A stretch of 64,000 nt of DNA from Oceanospirillaceae bacterium (GCA_024640955.1 JAHEDZ010000018.1:29347-93346); one strand, 5' to 3'. Counted from the first letter of the stretch, positions 46,591 to 58,805 are shown. Notes: generated from the sequence alone by a model not told the origin. Numbers and translations are program-made.

Positions 46591-47652
46591 GTCGGGTGTT
46601 GGTAATGGCCGGAGGTACGGGCGGACATGTATTCCCGGCGCTTGCGGTCGCTGATCTGTTGCGTGCCCAGGGCCATGAGATCGAGTGGTTGGGTACGGCG
46701 CAGCGCATCGAAGCGCGAGTGGTGCCTGAGGCGGGGATTAAGCTCAACACTATCTCGGTTGAGGGTGTGCGCGGTAAATCCAAACTGAGTCTGCTGTTGG
46801 CGCCGTTTAAGATCATCAGAGCGGTGATGCAGGCGCGCGCAGTAGTGCGTCGTTTCAATCCGGACGTAGTGCTCGGCATGGGCGGTTTCGCCTCAGGTCC
46901 TGGCGCTCTGGCTGCTTATCTTCAGGGGTGTCCGCTGGTTATTCACGAGCAGAACGCAATTGCGGGCGTTACCAATACCCAATCGCGCCGCTTTGCACGT
47001 CGAGTGCTTCAAGCCTTTCCAAACGCGTTCAAAACCGGCGAACAGGGTGAGGTGGTAGGTAATCCAATTCGCGGGCCGATTTTGGAGCTGGCTCTGCCGG
47101 CTGAGCGCTTTTCTGGGCGAGCTGGCCCTCTTCGCCTGCTAGTGGTGGGTGGTAGCTTGGGTGCGCTCGCGATCAACGAACTGCTGCCTCAGGTGCTTGC
47201 GCTGATGCCGGTCGATGAGCGTCCACAGGTGCTTCACCAGACGGGTGAGAAGCATTTAGCGCAAACTCGGGCGGCATATGAGAACGCAGGTGTAGAGGCG
47301 GAGGTTGTGCCCTTTATCGAAGCGATGCACAGCGCTTACACCGATGCCGATCTGGTCATCTGTCGCGCCGGTGCGCTGACTGTCTCTGAAATCGCGATAG
47401 CAGGGGTCGCAGCACTCTTTGTGCCTTTTCCTTACGCGGTTGATGATCATCAGACCGAGAATGCGGGTTATCTGGTTGCCGCTGGTGGTGCTGATCTGAT
47501 TCAACAGAGAGATCTAACGGTTGAGCGCATGCTCGACTGGCTGAAACAACACAGCTCGCGTGACAAGCTGCTCGCCATGGCTGAGCGCGCACGCGAACAG
47601 GGGCGCCCCGATGCCGGGCAGCGCGTCGCAGATATTTGCTTGGAGGTATGCC

Positions 47653-47663
<11 letters not shown>
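46587..47663 (+). CDS. murG: UDP-GlcNAc transferase MurG (lipid II synthase)
   Basis: MurG (358 aa, GTG start overlapping ftsW) adds GlcNAc to lipid I on the cytoplasmic face. GT-B motifs: [16 protein letters not shown] (donor-lobe G loop), [25 protein letters not shown], and [13 protein letters not shown] with [15 protein letters not shown] in the nucleotide-sugar lobe. Confidence 0.97.
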
Positions 47664-49999
<2,336 letters not shown>

Positions 50000-50001
50000 A
50001 T

Positions 50002-50838
50002 ATGACCATCTCAATGCCTTGGAGCAGACAGTCTGGAGAGCGCATCGAGCCGATGGTTGAGGTGGACGCCAACCTGCTGTTCGAAAGCAACGAGTTACTG
50101 GTTGAAGCAGAGGTGCAGCAGGAGAGCGAGTGGATCTGGAAACCGCTCTTTGCCTTCACCTTGGCAGGCTGTGTGTTGATGCTCTGGTACGCAGGTGTGC
50201 GTGAGTATGTCGGTTGGATAGATCGCCAGATCGGTTTTATCGGCGTAGAGGGTGCGACCCGCCATATCGATAAAAGCGCGGTAGAGCAGGGGTTGTGGAC
50301 GCAGATGGATGCGCCACTGCTGGATGTTGATCTGCAGCAGTTGCATGAAACCTTGGTGCAGCAGCACTGGATCAACGAGGCGAGCGTCAAACGCAGCTGG
50401 CCAGCGGCAATAGAGGTACAGGTGATTGAAGAGGTGCCGGTCGCGCGCTGGGGCGATCGAGGTCTTCTCAATCATGAGGGCGATATATTTTGGCCCGAGC
50501 TGAAAGCGGAGTATATGACGCTACCGAAATTGCACGGCCCGTCGCATGAGACCGTGCGCATCATGCAGCAGTACCATGACTTAAGTCAGCTCTTTAGTCG
50601 CTCGCAACTGCGCATCATTGGCTTGGTGCTAGAGGCGCGCGGCGCATGGAATATCGAACTTGAAAACGGCATGCAGATTATCGCTGGGCGTGAAGATTTG
50701 ATGCCGCGCTTGCGCCGTTTTCTCGATGTTTACGAGACTCAGTTAGCGGATCGCGCTGCTGAAGTAGATGAGGTTGATATTCGTTACACCAATGGCGTTG
50801 CGGTGCGCTGGCAGGCGCAAGAGACGGCAGGAGAATGA
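50002..50838 (+). CDS. ftsQ: cell division protein FtsQ
   Basis: FtsQ (278 aa) bridges cytoplasmic and periplasmic division proteins. It has an acidic cytoplasmic tail of about 47 residues (longer than in E. coli), a membrane helix at about 49-66, a POTRA domain (about 75-145, IGFIGVEGATRHIDKSAV) and a beta domain ending with DIRYTNGVAVRWQ. The ATG at 50002 follows the ddl stop. In most gammaproteobacteria ftsA would come next; here ftsZ does. Confidence 0.95.
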   Translation: MTISMPWSRQSGERIEPMVEVDANLLFESNELLVEAEVQQESEWIWKPLFAFTLAGCVLMLWYAGVREYVGWIDRQIGFIGVEGATRHIDKSAVEQGLWTQMDAPLLDVDLQQLHETLVQQHWINEASVKRSWPAAIEVQVIEEVPVARWGDRGLLNHEGDIFWPELKAEYMTLPKLHGPSHETVRIMQQYHDLSQLFSRSQLRIIGLVLEARGAWNIELENGMQIIAGREDLMPRLRRFLDVYETQLADRAAEVDEVDIRYTNGVAVRWQAQETAGE

Positions 50839-50942
50839 TTTAAATTGAGCACCGGACAGAGAAGCTGGGCTTGTAAGTACTAAAAAGAAGCAAAACAGCT
50901 GTGGCGGCAAAATTTGGGGGCCGTCATAGAAGGGGGTTAAAG
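50839..50942 (+). other. ftsQ-ftsZ junction lacking ftsA
   Basis: Only 104 bp separate ftsQ and ftsZ, where a roughly 1.2-kb ftsA gene is expected. The segment contains a GGAG box at the end of ftsQ, then a TTG-initiated 12-codon frame (50845-50883) reading STGQRSWACKY after the start. It then runs to the ftsZ leader, with AGAAGGGGGTTAAAG just before the ATG. STGQRS loosely resembles the variable few residues before MIVGLDIGTS in FtsA proteins, so this could be a deletion scar; that is speculation. Confidence 0.7.
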
Positions 50943-52151
50943 ATGTTTCAGTTGGTTGATCAGATAGAGACAGGCGCGAAGATCAAGGTGATCGGCGTCG
51001 GTGGTGCTGGTGGTAATGCTGTGGCGCACATGCTGGCGCAGAATCTCGAGGGGGTCGAGTTTATCTGTACCAACACCGATGCGCAGGCACTTGAACGTCT
51101 GGCGCAGAGCTCAGTGGTACATATCGGTAAAGACTTAACACGTGGTCTGGGTGCTGGTGCTAATCCCGATATCGGCCGTCAGGCAGCGATCGAAAATGCA
51201 GATATGTTGCGCGCTCAGTTAGAGGGAGCCGATCTGGTATTTATCACTGCTGGCATGGGCGGCGGTACAGGTACAGGTGCAGCACCAGTCATTGCTGAGC
51301 TCGCGCGTGAAGTCGGTGCGCTGAGTGTTGCTGTCGTGACCCGTCCGTTCAAATTCGAGGGCAGCCGCCGTTCTAGAGTGGCTGATGTTGGTATCGAAGA
51401 GCTCCGCGCGGCGGTTGATTCGCTGATTATTCTGCCAAATGACAAGCTGGTGCCTGTATTAGGTAAAAGGGCTTCGCTGATCGATGCTTTCGGTCAGGCT
51501 AACGACGTGCTCAACGGTGCGGTGCAAGGGATTGCGGATCTAATTACTGCGCCAGGTATGATCAACGTGGACTTCGCCGATGTACGCACTGTTATGGCCT
51601 CAATGGGCATGGCTATGATGGGCACCGGAATTGCGTCTGGCGATGAGCGTGCAACGCTTGCGGCAGAGATGGCGGTGAACAGCCCACTACTTGAGGACGT
51701 CTGCCTTAAAGGCGCTAAGGGCGTGCTGGTTAATGTTGCGGCTGGTGAAGACCTGAGCCTCGGCGAGTTCTCTGAAGTCGGTGAAATCGTCCACGAGTAC
51801 GCTGCTGATGATGCAACCGTGGTTATCGGTACTGCGATCGATCCATCACTGGGAGACCAGATTAAGGTGACTGTGGTTGCTACGGGTCTTGATCGTGCAG
51901 AGGCAGTTGAAGCTCCTGCTGAAGATAGAGTAGGCGAATCTGTCGCTGTTCAGCAGACTGATCTATCGGTTGAAACACCTGTTTTGGTATCCACAACCAC
52001 TCAGTCTGGCGTAGAGATCGATCTGACCAAGATTGAGTTGCCTGAGATACTCAAACGCGACCGCAAAGAGGCGCTATTGGATCGTCCGCAGAGCGAAAAA
52101 GCAGAGCTCGACCTAAACCTTCTCGATATTCCAGCTTTCGCTCGTCGCTGA
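50943..52151 (+). CDS. ftsZ: cell division GTPase FtsZ
   Basis: FtsZ (402 aa) polymerises into the Z ring. The start MFQLVDQIETGAKIKVIGVGG is at ATG 50943, with an AAGGGGG box. The tubulin signature GMGGGTGTG is at 104-112, and the T7 loop NVDFADVRTVM is intact. A Pro/Val/Thr-rich linker leads to the C-terminal peptide LDIPAFARR (394-402), the site that normally binds FtsA, ZipA and ZapE-type partners. The peptide is kept except that FLR(K) is FAR(R). An in-frame upstream start at 50901 was rejected. Confidence 0.98.
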   Translation: MFQLVDQIETGAKIKVIGVGGAGGNAVAHMLAQNLEGVEFICTNTDAQALERLAQSSVVHIGKDLTRGLGAGANPDIGRQAAIENADMLRAQLEGADLVFITAGMGGGTGTGAAPVIAELAREVGALSVAVVTRPFKFEGSRRSRVADVGIEELRAAVDSLIILPNDKLVPVLGKRASLIDAFGQANDVLNGAVQGIADLITAPGMINVDFADVRTVMASMGMAMMGTGIASGDERATLAAEMAVNSPLLEDVCLKGAKGVLVNVAAGEDLSLGEFSEVGEIVHEYAADDATVVIGTAIDPSLGDQIKVTVVATGLDRAEAVEAPAEDRVGESVAVQQTDLSVETPVLVSTTTQSGVEIDLTKIELPEILKRDRKEALLDRPQSEKAELDLNLLDIPAFARR

Positions 52152-52259
52152 ACCGAAACTGAATATTTTTTAAGCAATGGCGGCTCGATCCCTAGGATCG
52201 GGCGCTCAATTGCTATATTATTAGCGGTTAGTTGAACTTCAAGTTGGTAACCGCTTCGT

Positions 52260-53174
52260 ATGATCAAGCAACGCACCCTCAAAAACAGCATCAAAGCGAC
52301 TGGTATCGGTCTGCATAGTGGTCAGAAAGTCTACCTGACACTGCGCCCGGCGCCGGTTAACACCGGAATTATATTTCGCCGTGTCGATCTTGATCCTGTT
52401 GTTGAGATTCCAGCGCTGGCCCTGAACGTAGCCGATACCACGTTGTCGACTAATATCGCCAAAGATGGTGTGCGGGTTGCTACTATCGAGCACCTTCTCT
52501 CTGCACTGGCGGGTCTGGGCATAGATAACGCTTACATCGAACTGAGCGCCGAAGAGGTGCCGATCATGGACGGTAGCGCAGCGCCTTTTGTTTTCTTGGT
52601 GCAGTCTGCTGGCATAGCCGAGCAGGAAGCGGCAAAGCAGTTCATCCGCATAAAAAAAGAGGTGCGTGTTGAAGCTGAGGGTAAAGCGGCCGTATTCAAG
52701 CCGTTTGATGGCTTCAAAGTTGGTTTCCAGATTGAGTTCGATCACCCAGCTTTCAAATCAGGTACCATGGAAGCGGCACTCGACTTCTCTAGCACTTCGT
52801 TTGTTAAAGAGGTCGCTCGCGCCCGCACTTTCGGCTTCATGCGTGATATCGAGTACCTGCGTTCGCAGAACCTAGCGCTCGGTGGTAGCTTCGACAACGC
52901 TATTGTTGTAGATGACTACCGTATCCTCAATGATGACGGTCTTCGCTACGAAGACGAGTTCGTTAAGCACAAGATTCTGGACGCTGTCGGTGACCTCTAC
53001 CTGCTGGGCAAGAGTTTGATCGGCGAGTTCTATGGCCTCAAGTCAGGTCACTTCCTCAACAACCGCCTGTTGCGCACGCTGTTGGCGGATGAGTCGGCTT
53101 ATGAGATCGTCACCTTCGAAACAGACGAACATAAAGCGCCAATCTCCTACCAGCGCCCAGCGGCGGCTGTTTAA
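52260..53174 (+). CDS. lpxC: UDP-3-O-acyl-GlcNAc deacetylase LpxC
   Basis: LpxC (304 aa) is the zinc enzyme that commits UDP-sugar to lipid A synthesis. [11 protein letters not shown] at the start, the zinc motif IEHLLSAL (His), [11 protein letters not shown], and [15 protein letters not shown] with a further zinc His/Asp pair are present. Its level is probably controlled by FtsH with LapB (9805). The 108 bp upstream contain an AT-rich TATATTATTA stretch that may be its own promoter. Confidence 0.97.
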   Translation: MIKQRTLKNSIKATGIGLHSGQKVYLTLRPAPVNTGIIFRRVDLDPVVEIPALALNVADTTLSTNIAKDGVRVATIEHLLSALAGLGIDNAYIELSAEEVPIMDGSAAPFVFLVQSAGIAEQEAAKQFIRIKKEVRVEAEGKAAVFKPFDGFKVGFQIEFDHPAFKSGTMEAALDFSSTSFVKEVARARTFGFMRDIEYLRSQNLALGGSFDNAIVVDDYRILNDDGLRYEDEFVKHKILDAVGDLYLLGKSLIGEFYGLKSGHFLNNRLLRTLLADESAYEIVTFETDEHKAPISYQRPAAAV

Positions 53175-53192
53175 CGGATCGACTTATGGTAT

Positions 53193-53223
53193 AAAACAGG
53201 GCCTCGTAATGAGGCCCTGTTTT
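53193..53223 (+). terminator. intrinsic terminator after lpxC
   Basis: AAAACAGGGCCTC-GTAAT-GAGGCCCTGTTTT is a perfect 13-bp stem. It marks the end of the dcw/lpxC transcript before secA and is nearly symmetric. Confidence 0.93.
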
Positions 53224-53259
53224 CATTTAGGGGTCGTTGATTTTTAAGCGCTGGTTGAT

Positions 53260-53287
53260 TTGTCGCTTCAACGTCCCCAATTAGATA
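53260..53287 (+). promoter_or_regulatory. possible secA promoter
   Basis: TTGTCG (-35, 53260-53265), 16-bp spacer, TAGATA (-10, 53282-53287), 28 bp before the secA ATG. It lies after the lpxC terminator, so secA needs its own promoter, but the match is moderate. Confidence 0.4.
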
Positions 53288-53314
53288 CAAACTGAAACTC
53301 TAGATGACCAAACC

Positions 53315-56068
53315 ATGCTGACAAATATTCTTAAAAAACTCTTCGGTAGCAAAAACGAGCGCGAACTAAAACGCATGGGGAAGGTGGTCAAACAGATCAA
53401 CGAGCTCGAGCCTAGCTTTGAAGCTTTGAACGATGACGAGCTCAAAGGCAAGTCCGCAGATTTCCGTGCACGCCTAGAGCAAGGCGAGTCGCTTGATCAG
53501 ATTCTTCCAGAGGCCTTCGCTGCTTGTCGCGAAGCCTCTAAGCGCGTTATGGGTATGCGCCACTTCGATGTACAGCTGATCGGTGGTATGACGCTGCATG
53601 AGGGTAAGGTTGCCGAGATGCGTACTGGTGAGGGTAAAACCCTGGTGGCGACACTGGCGGTCTACCTCAATGCGCTGACGACCAAAGGCGTTCACGTTGT
53701 TACCGTCAACGATTACCTGGCCAGCCGTGACGCTGAGTGGATGCGTCCACTTTACGAATCACTGGGGCTGACTCTTGGTGTAGTGGTCTCGGGCCAGGAT
53801 GGTGAGACCAAGCGTGCTGCCTACAACTGCGATATTACTTACGGTACCAACAACGAGTTTGGCTTCGATTATCTGCGCGATAACATGGCGTTTAGCATTA
53901 GCGACAAGGTACAGCGCGAGTTCAACTTCGCGGTAGTCGATGAAGTTGACTCGATTCTGATCGATGAGGCGCGTACACCGCTGATTATTTCGGGGCCGGC
54001 TGAAGATAGCGCTGAGACCTACCGCAAGATCAACACTATTATCCCGCAACTGACTCAGTTTGAAGGTGAGATCGACGTTAAAGATACCACTCAGGTGATC
54101 AACGAAGATTTCCATATGGATGAGAAGAACCGCACCATTGAGCTGACCGAAGCGGGTCACGAGAAGGTAGAGGGTCTGCTGATTGGGCTGGGCGTTCTGC
54201 GAGAGGGCGATAGCCTTTATGCACCAGCGAATCTGGCATTGCTGCACCATGTGCTGGCCGGCCTGCGCGCGCACCACCTGTTTGTTAAGGACCGTGACTA
54301 CATCGTACAGAATGGCCAGGTCGTTATCGTTGATGAGCATACGGGCCGTATCATGTCTGGTCGTCGTTGGTCAGATGGTCTACATCAGGCGGTTGAAGCC
54401 AAAGAGGGTGTGACCATCCAGCAGGAGAGCCAGACACTGGCGTCAACGACCTTCCAGAACTACTTCCGCCTCTACGAGAAACTCTCGGGTATGACGGGCA
54501 CCGCAGATACTGAAGCGTTCGAGCTGCGTCAGATTTACGGTCTGGACGTTGTGGTTATCCCAACTAACCGTCAAATTTCGCGTATCGATTACAACGACCT
54601 GGTCTATCTGACGATTGAAGATAAGTACCTGGCTATCGTTAAAGAGATTCAGCACTGCCAGGAGAGTGGCCGTCCGGTACTCGTGGGTACAGCGTCGGTT
54701 AACGCGTCCGAGCTGCTATCGCAGCTGCTAACCAAAGAGAAGATCAAACACAACGTCCTCAACGCTAAGCAGCATGATCGCGAAGCAGGTGTGATTGCTG
54801 AAGCGGGTCGTCCGGGCGCGGTGACCATCGCAACCAATATGGCGGGCCGTGGTACTGACATTATGCTCGGCGGTAAGCTCGAAGCAGAGCTTGCGGAGCT
54901 GGGCGAAGATGCCAGCGAAGCGCAGATAGAGGCGGCGACTGAAGACTGGCGCAAGCGCCATGAAGCCGTACTGGAAGCAGGTGGTCTGCACATAGTCGGT
55001 ACCGAGCGTCACGAGTCACGCCGTATCGATAACCAGCTACGTGGTCGTGCGGGTCGCCAGGGTGACCCAGGCTCCTCTCGCTTCTTCCTCTCTTTGGAAG
55101 ATGACCTGATGCGTATCTTCGCCTCTGACCGAGTGCGCAACATGATGAAAGCGCTGGGTATGGAGAAGGGCGAAGCGATCGAGCATAAAATGGTGTCGAA
55201 CGCGATCGAGAAGGCGCAGCGTAAGGTTGAGGGCCGCAACTTCGATATTCGTAAGCAGTTGCTTGAGTACGATGATGTCGCTAATGACCAGCGTACGGTG
55301 GTTTACGGCCAGCGTAACGAACTGATGGCCTCTGATGATATCTCAGACACGATTGAAGCGGTGCGGGCAGAGGTGGTCAACGACATCATCAGCGATCACA
55401 TTCCACCTCAGTCGCTGGCGGAGCAGTGGGATATCCCGGGCCTGCAAGAGTCGATTGAGCGTGAGTTCAACACTGAGATGCCGGTGCAGCAGTGGTTGGA
55501 TGAAGATGAGTCTCTTTACGAGGAGACCCTGCGCGAGCGCATCCTGAACCAGCTGTTGGATGAGTACAAAGCGAAAGAGGAGCAGGTCGGCGTAGAGGGT
55601 ATGCGTACCTTTGAGAAGCAGGTGATGCTGCAGGTTGTCGATAACCTCTGGAAAGAGCATCTCCAGACGATGGACCTACTGCGTGCCGGAATTCATCTGC
55701 GCGGCTACGCTCAGAAGAACCCTAAGCAGGAGTACAAACGAGAGTCGTTCGAACTCTTTACCGCGCTGCTGGATAACATCAAGCGTGAAGTGGTTAAGAT
55801 CATCAGCCATGTGAAGGTGCGCCAGCCCGAGGATGTTGAAGCGATCGAGCGTCAGCGTCGTGAGGCCGCGATGCGCCAAGCGATGGAGTTCCAGCACGCT
55901 AACGCCTCAGGTATGGGGGGTAGTGATGTTGAAAGCCAAGAGGGCGCAGAACAGCCAGAACAGAACACCGGAACAGTGGTACGCGATGCTCCTAAGGTAG
56001 GCCGTAACGATCCTTGCCCTTGTGGTTCAGGTAGAAAGTACAAAGCCTGTCACGGTAAGCTGGCGTAA
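53315..56068 (+). CDS. secA: protein translocase ATPase SecA
   Basis: SecA (917 aa) drives preproteins through SecYEG using ATP. Walker A GEGKT is at 105-109; [19 protein letters not shown] (Walker B and joint), [13 protein letters not shown] (motif V) and [14 protein letters not shown] (motif VI) follow. The C-terminal zinc-binding tail [16 protein letters not shown] binds SecB. No secM lies upstream. Full length and typical. Confidence 0.99.
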   Translation: MLTNILKKLFGSKNERELKRMGKVVKQINELEPSFEALNDDELKGKSADFRARLEQGESLDQILPEAFAACREASKRVMGMRHFDVQLIGGMTLHEGKVAEMRTGEGKTLVATLAVYLNALTTKGVHVVTVNDYLASRDAEWMRPLYESLGLTLGVVVSGQDGETKRAAYNCDITYGTNNEFGFDYLRDNMAFSISDKVQREFNFAVVDEVDSILIDEARTPLIISGPAEDSAETYRKINTIIPQLTQFEGEIDVKDTTQVINEDFHMDEKNRTIELTEAGHEKVEGLLIGLGVLREGDSLYAPANLALLHHVLAGLRAHHLFVKDRDYIVQNGQVVIVDEHTGRIMSGRRWSDGLHQAVEAKEGVTIQQESQTLASTTFQNYFRLYEKLSGMTGTADTEAFELRQIYGLDVVVIPTNRQISRIDYNDLVYLTIEDKYLAIVKEIQHCQESGRPVLVGTASVNASELLSQLLTKEKIKHNVLNAKQHDREAGVIAEAGRPGAVTIATNMAGRGTDIMLGGKLEAELAELGEDASEAQIEAATEDWRKRHEAVLEAGGLHIVGTERHESRRIDNQLRGRAGRQGDPGSSRFFLSLEDDLMRIFASDRVRNMMKALGMEKGEAIEHKMVSNAIEKAQRKVEGRNFDIRKQLLEYDDVANDQRTVVYGQRNELMASDDISDTIEAVRAEVVNDIISDHIPPQSLAEQWDIPGLQESIEREFNTEMPVQQWLDEDESLYEETLRERILNQLLDEYKAKEEQVGVEGMRTFEKQVMLQVVDNLWKEHLQTMDLLRAGIHLRGYAQKNPKQEYKRESFELFTALLDNIKREVVKIISHVKVRQPEDVEAIERQRREAAMRQAMEFQHANASGMGGSDVESQEGAEQPEQNTGTVVRDAPKVGRNDPCPCGSGRKYKACHGKLA

Positions 56069-56084
56069 ACGTCCGAAATTTTTT

Positions 56085-56110
56085 AAAACCCCGCAACTGC
56101 GGGGTTTTTT
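56085..56110 (+). terminator. intrinsic terminator after secA
   Basis: AAAACCCCGCA and TGCGGGGTTTTTT form a strong stem with a short loop, 16 bp after the stop. Confidence 0.95.
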
Positions 56111-56298
56111 AGTTTTTGTTGTTAGAAAAAGACACTATTTATCGATGGGTAGATAGATTCCAACTTCTTATGTCATAACTGTTCTAATTCAGTTTTTTCG
56201 ATAGTTTCAACTGGGATCTGCGGAAAAAAAATTTGGCGTATCTAATGTCGTGAGCAGCAGTTAAGAGCTTGCTAAATAGAATTTTTTGGAGCGACATA

Positions 56299-56784
56299 AT
56301 GAAAAAGACAGTTTTAGGTATGGCACTGGCATTGGGTATGGCTTCTAGCGCGTTCGCTGGTGACATGATGAAGAAAGATATCGTCGACACTGCAGTCGGT
56401 GCGGGTCAGTTCAATACGCTGGTAGCCGCGGTACAGGCAGCGGGTCTGGTTGATGCACTTAAAGGTGATGGTCCGCTGACCGTATTTGCGCCAACCGACG
56501 AGGCGTTTGCAGCTCTGCCAGAGGGCACAGTAGAGAACCTGCTGAAGCCTGAAAACAAAGACATGCTGGTCGATATCCTGACCTACCATGTGTTGTCGGG
56601 TGCTGTGATGGCTTCTGACGTTAATGGTAAGCGTATGGGCGTACAGATGCTCAACGGTGATGAAGCGACGGTAACTGGCTGGAATGGTGTGAAGATCGAT
56701 GGCGCTACTGTAGTGGGCGCGGACATCGAAGCGAGCAACGGTGTCATTCACGTGATCGACCAGGTGATTCTGCCTAGCTCATAA
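56299..56784 (+). CDS. secreted fasciclin (FAS1) domain protein
   Basis: The 161-aa product, from ATG 56299 (GGAG box), has a signal peptide (MKKTVLG..., cleavage after SSAFA) and a single FAS1 domain. The FAS1 H1 and H2 motifs are visible as [17 protein letters not shown] and [12 protein letters not shown], with the YH motif in LTYHVLSG between them. Such small periplasmic or secreted proteins are thought to mediate adhesion or protein binding; no enzymatic role is known. It stands as a single gene with its own terminator. About 190 bp upstream (56111-56298) are AT-rich without a clear promoter. Confidence 0.92.
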   Translation: MKKTVLGMALALGMASSAFAGDMMKKDIVDTAVGAGQFNTLVAAVQAAGLVDALKGDGPLTVFAPTDEAFAALPEGTVENLLKPENKDMLVDILTYHVLSGAVMASDVNGKRMGVQMLNGDEATVTGWNGVKIDGATVVGADIEASNGVIHVIDQVILPSS

Positions 56785-56807
56785 GCCTGACTGCTTTAGT
56801 GTCCCGC

Positions 56808-56837
56808 AAACGCCTGCCTGCAAGCAGGCGTTTTTTT
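56808..56837 (+). terminator. intrinsic terminator after the fasciclin gene
   Basis: AAACGCCTGC pairs with GCAGGCGTTT around a 6-nt loop, followed by a T-tract. Confidence 0.93.
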
Positions 56838-56850
56838 GTTTCTGGAGAGA

Positions 56851-56950
56851 GCGCCCGGTAATACTAGTTGGGAAACGCTGTAAATACGTCCGTGTACGCT
56901 TGGTGTTTTCGTCCATGAAAACAACATTCCTAACTAGTGTCACCGGGCAC
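56851..56950. repeat. 100-bp inverted-repeat element, MITE/REP-like
   Basis: Two 24-bp arms (56851-56874 and 56927-56950) are inverted copies matching at 20 of 24 bases, with cores GCCCGGT and ACTAGTT. Between them lie ACGTCCGTGTACGC and a nested TGTTTTC/GAAAACA stem around GTCCAT. Interspersed repeats with such CATCCATG-like interiors occur in many copies in other marine gammaproteobacterial genomes, as I recall. No transposase is encoded. The span suggests a non-coding mobile or regulatory repeat. Confidence 0.7.
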
Positions 56951-56974
56951 TCCGTCCCAAGATGCAATACCCGT

Positions 56975-57009
56975 TGTAGGAAGCTTCTTCGCAAAGCGAA
57001 GGAGGCGAC
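56975..57009 (+). repeat. REP-like palindromic unit, copy 1
   Basis: The 35-bp unit begins TGTAGGAAGC and ends GGCGAC, and folds by CTTCGC-AAA-GCGAAG. The TGTAGGA head resembles the pseudomonad REP family. Copy 2 follows 14 bp later. Confidence 0.6.
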
Positions 57010-57023
57010 ATTCAACAACTCAA

Positions 57024-57058
57024 TGTAGGAAGCATGTACGCAAAGCGTATTTGCCGAC
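57024..57058 (+). repeat. REP-like palindromic unit, copy 2
   Basis: The second 35-bp unit has the same TGTAGGAAGC head and a GCCGAC end, with the stem changed to TACGC-AAA-GCGTA. The stem bases differ from copy 1 on both sides, so pairing is preserved by compensating changes. The remaining 57059-57172 before argJ holds only AT-rich leader sequence. Confidence 0.6.
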
Positions 57059-57172
57059 CCCTACCTTCCATCAACAAATCCCCTTCGACCAATAGCCCTA
57101 AAACACCCTCTAGTTTAAAATCTCTACACTGCGCTCAACTATGCAGCGCTACCTATTTAAAAGGAAAACTCC

Positions 57173-58387
57173 ATGGCTGTAGGTCCAGATACGCTTCCCA
57201 CTCTGCTTCCAATATCAGGCTTCAAAATCGGTATTGCTTCGGCGGGCATCAAGAAGGTTGGGCGACGAGATATTGTTGTGATGGAGGTTGCTGAGGGCTC
57301 TTCAGTGGCGGCGGTGTTCACCAAGAATGCCTTCTGTGCAGCGCCTGTGACCCTGTGTAAGAAGCATTTAGAGCTGGGTGGTGTGCGTTATCTGCTGACC
57401 AACACCGGTAATGCCAATGCGGGGACCGGTAAACAGGGTATGGCCGATGCGATCACCTGCTGCAATGAATTGGCTTCGCGAGTGGGTATGAGTGCTGAGC
57501 AGATTATGCCGTTCTCGACCGGCGTTATCGGTGAACCTTTGCCAGTCGCTAAAATTACAGGCGCCTTAGATGCGGCTATAGCCGATCTGAAAGAGGATAA
57601 CTGGCTCAATGCCGCTTGGGGCATCATGACTACCGATACACGTGCTAAAGGCGCTTGTGAGCAGCTTGAGATTGGCGGAAAAACGGTGACTATTACCGGT
57701 ATCTCTAAAGGCGCAGGCATGATTAAGCCGAATATGGCGACCATGCTGGGTTACGTGGCGACCGATGCCAAAGTGGACCAATCTTTGCTGCAGCAGTGGA
57801 TGAGTGCTGCGACTGAGCAGTCGTTTAACCGGATCACTGTGGATGGTGACACCTCGACGAACGACTCCTGTGTGCTGGTTGCAACAGGTGCCTCAGGTGT
57901 GGAGGTTCCAGCATCCGGTGTAGAGGCAGATGCTTTTATCACGGCTTTGAACCGCGTGATGCTCCAGCTTGCCCAGCTGATTGTGCGTGACGGTGAGGGG
58001 GCGACTAAGTTTGTTGAGGTTCGCGTATCTAAAGCCGCCTCGGTGCAGGAGGCCTTAGATGTTGCCTACACCATCGCTCACTCGCCGCTGACTAAAACCG
58101 CACTCTTTGCGTCCGACCCTAACTGGGGTCGTATTCTGGCCTGTGTAGGCCGTGCTGGCGTTGAGAATTTGGATCTTGATGGTCTGCAGATCTATCTGGA
58201 TCAGACCTGTATCGTTGAGAGCGGCGGTCGAGCTGCCAGCTACACCGAAGAGCAGGGCCAGGCGGTAATGAACCAGGAGGATATCCTGATTCATGTGGTG
58301 CTGAACCGCGGTGAAATTATCGAGTCGGTGTGGACTACCGATCTGTCAAAAGAGTATGTCGCGATCAATGCGGACTACCGCAGCTAA
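57173..58387 (+). CDS. argJ: bifunctional ornithine acetyltransferase / N-acetylglutamate synthase
   Basis: ArgJ (404 aa) recycles the acetyl group from N-acetylornithine to glutamate in arginine synthesis, and may also make N-acetylglutamate from acetyl-CoA. The proenzyme cuts itself before the Thr of the motif KGAGMIKPNMATML; here that is T190. VDGDTSTNDS and DPNWGRIL are further signatures. AAGGAAAAC precedes the ATG. The secA-argJ-mutT-coaE grouping is seen in pseudomonads. Confidence 0.97.
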   Translation: MAVGPDTLPTLLPISGFKIGIASAGIKKVGRRDIVVMEVAEGSSVAAVFTKNAFCAAPVTLCKKHLELGGVRYLLTNTGNANAGTGKQGMADAITCCNELASRVGMSAEQIMPFSTGVIGEPLPVAKITGALDAAIADLKEDNWLNAAWGIMTTDTRAKGACEQLEIGGKTVTITGISKGAGMIKPNMATMLGYVATDAKVDQSLLQQWMSAATEQSFNRITVDGDTSTNDSCVLVATGASGVEVPASGVEADAFITALNRVMLQLAQLIVRDGEGATKFVEVRVSKAASVQEALDVAYTIAHSPLTKTALFASDPNWGRILACVGRAGVENLDLDGLQIYLDQTCIVESGGRAASYTEEQGQAVMNQEDILIHVVLNRGEIIESVWTTDLSKEYVAINADYRS

Positions 58388-58403
58388 GCATTAGGTTCTA
58401 ATA

Positions 58404-58805
58404 ATGAAAAGAGTCGAAGTCGCTGCTGGGGTTATCTATAACCCTGAGGGCCAAATTTTAATTGCGAAGCGCGCTGCGAATCAGCATCAAGGTGGCCTGT
58501 GGGAGTTTCCGGGCGGTAAGATTGAAGCTGACGAATCAGCGCAACAGGCGCTGGCGCGTGAGCTGCATGAGGAGCTCGCGATTGATGTGAAAGCCTCTGA
58601 GCCGCTGATTCGCATTGAACACGAGTACAGTGATAAGTCAGTTGTGCTGGATGTTTGGTGTGTGACTGCGTTTAGCGGTGAAGCACGCGGTGTTGAGGGG
58701 CAGCCATTAGAGTGGGTGTCCCCTAAAGAGCTGCAGAATTATGATTTTCCTGCTGCGAACGAACCGATTATCGAAGCGGTTCTGACACGAGAAGCTCGTG
58801 GCTAA
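58404..58805 (+). CDS. mutT: 8-oxo-dGTP pyrophosphohydrolase MutT
   Basis: MutT (133 aa) removes 8-oxo-dGTP from the nucleotide pool. The Nudix box starts at G38 and reads GGKIEADES...RELHEEL, matching GX5EX7REUXEE with E44, R52, E53, E56 and E57. In many pseudomonads this domain is fused to a ThiE-like domain; here it stands alone. Its end overlaps the coaE start by 8 bp. Confidence 0.95.
   Translation: MKRVEVAAGVIYNPEGQILIAKRAANQHQGGLWEFPGGKIEADESAQQALARELHEELAIDVKASEPLIRIEHEYSDKSVVLDVWCVTAFSGEARGVEGQPLEWVSPKELQNYDFPAANEPIIEAVLTREARG

Noticed and set aside
50845..50883. 12-codon frame at the ftsQ-ftsZ junction as a real leader peptide
   Set aside because: Too short to support; noted only as a possible ftsA remnant.
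57034..57294. 86-codon plus-strand frame across the REP region and argJ start
   Set aside because: Starts in a repeat unit and overlaps argJ in another frame; no family resemblance.
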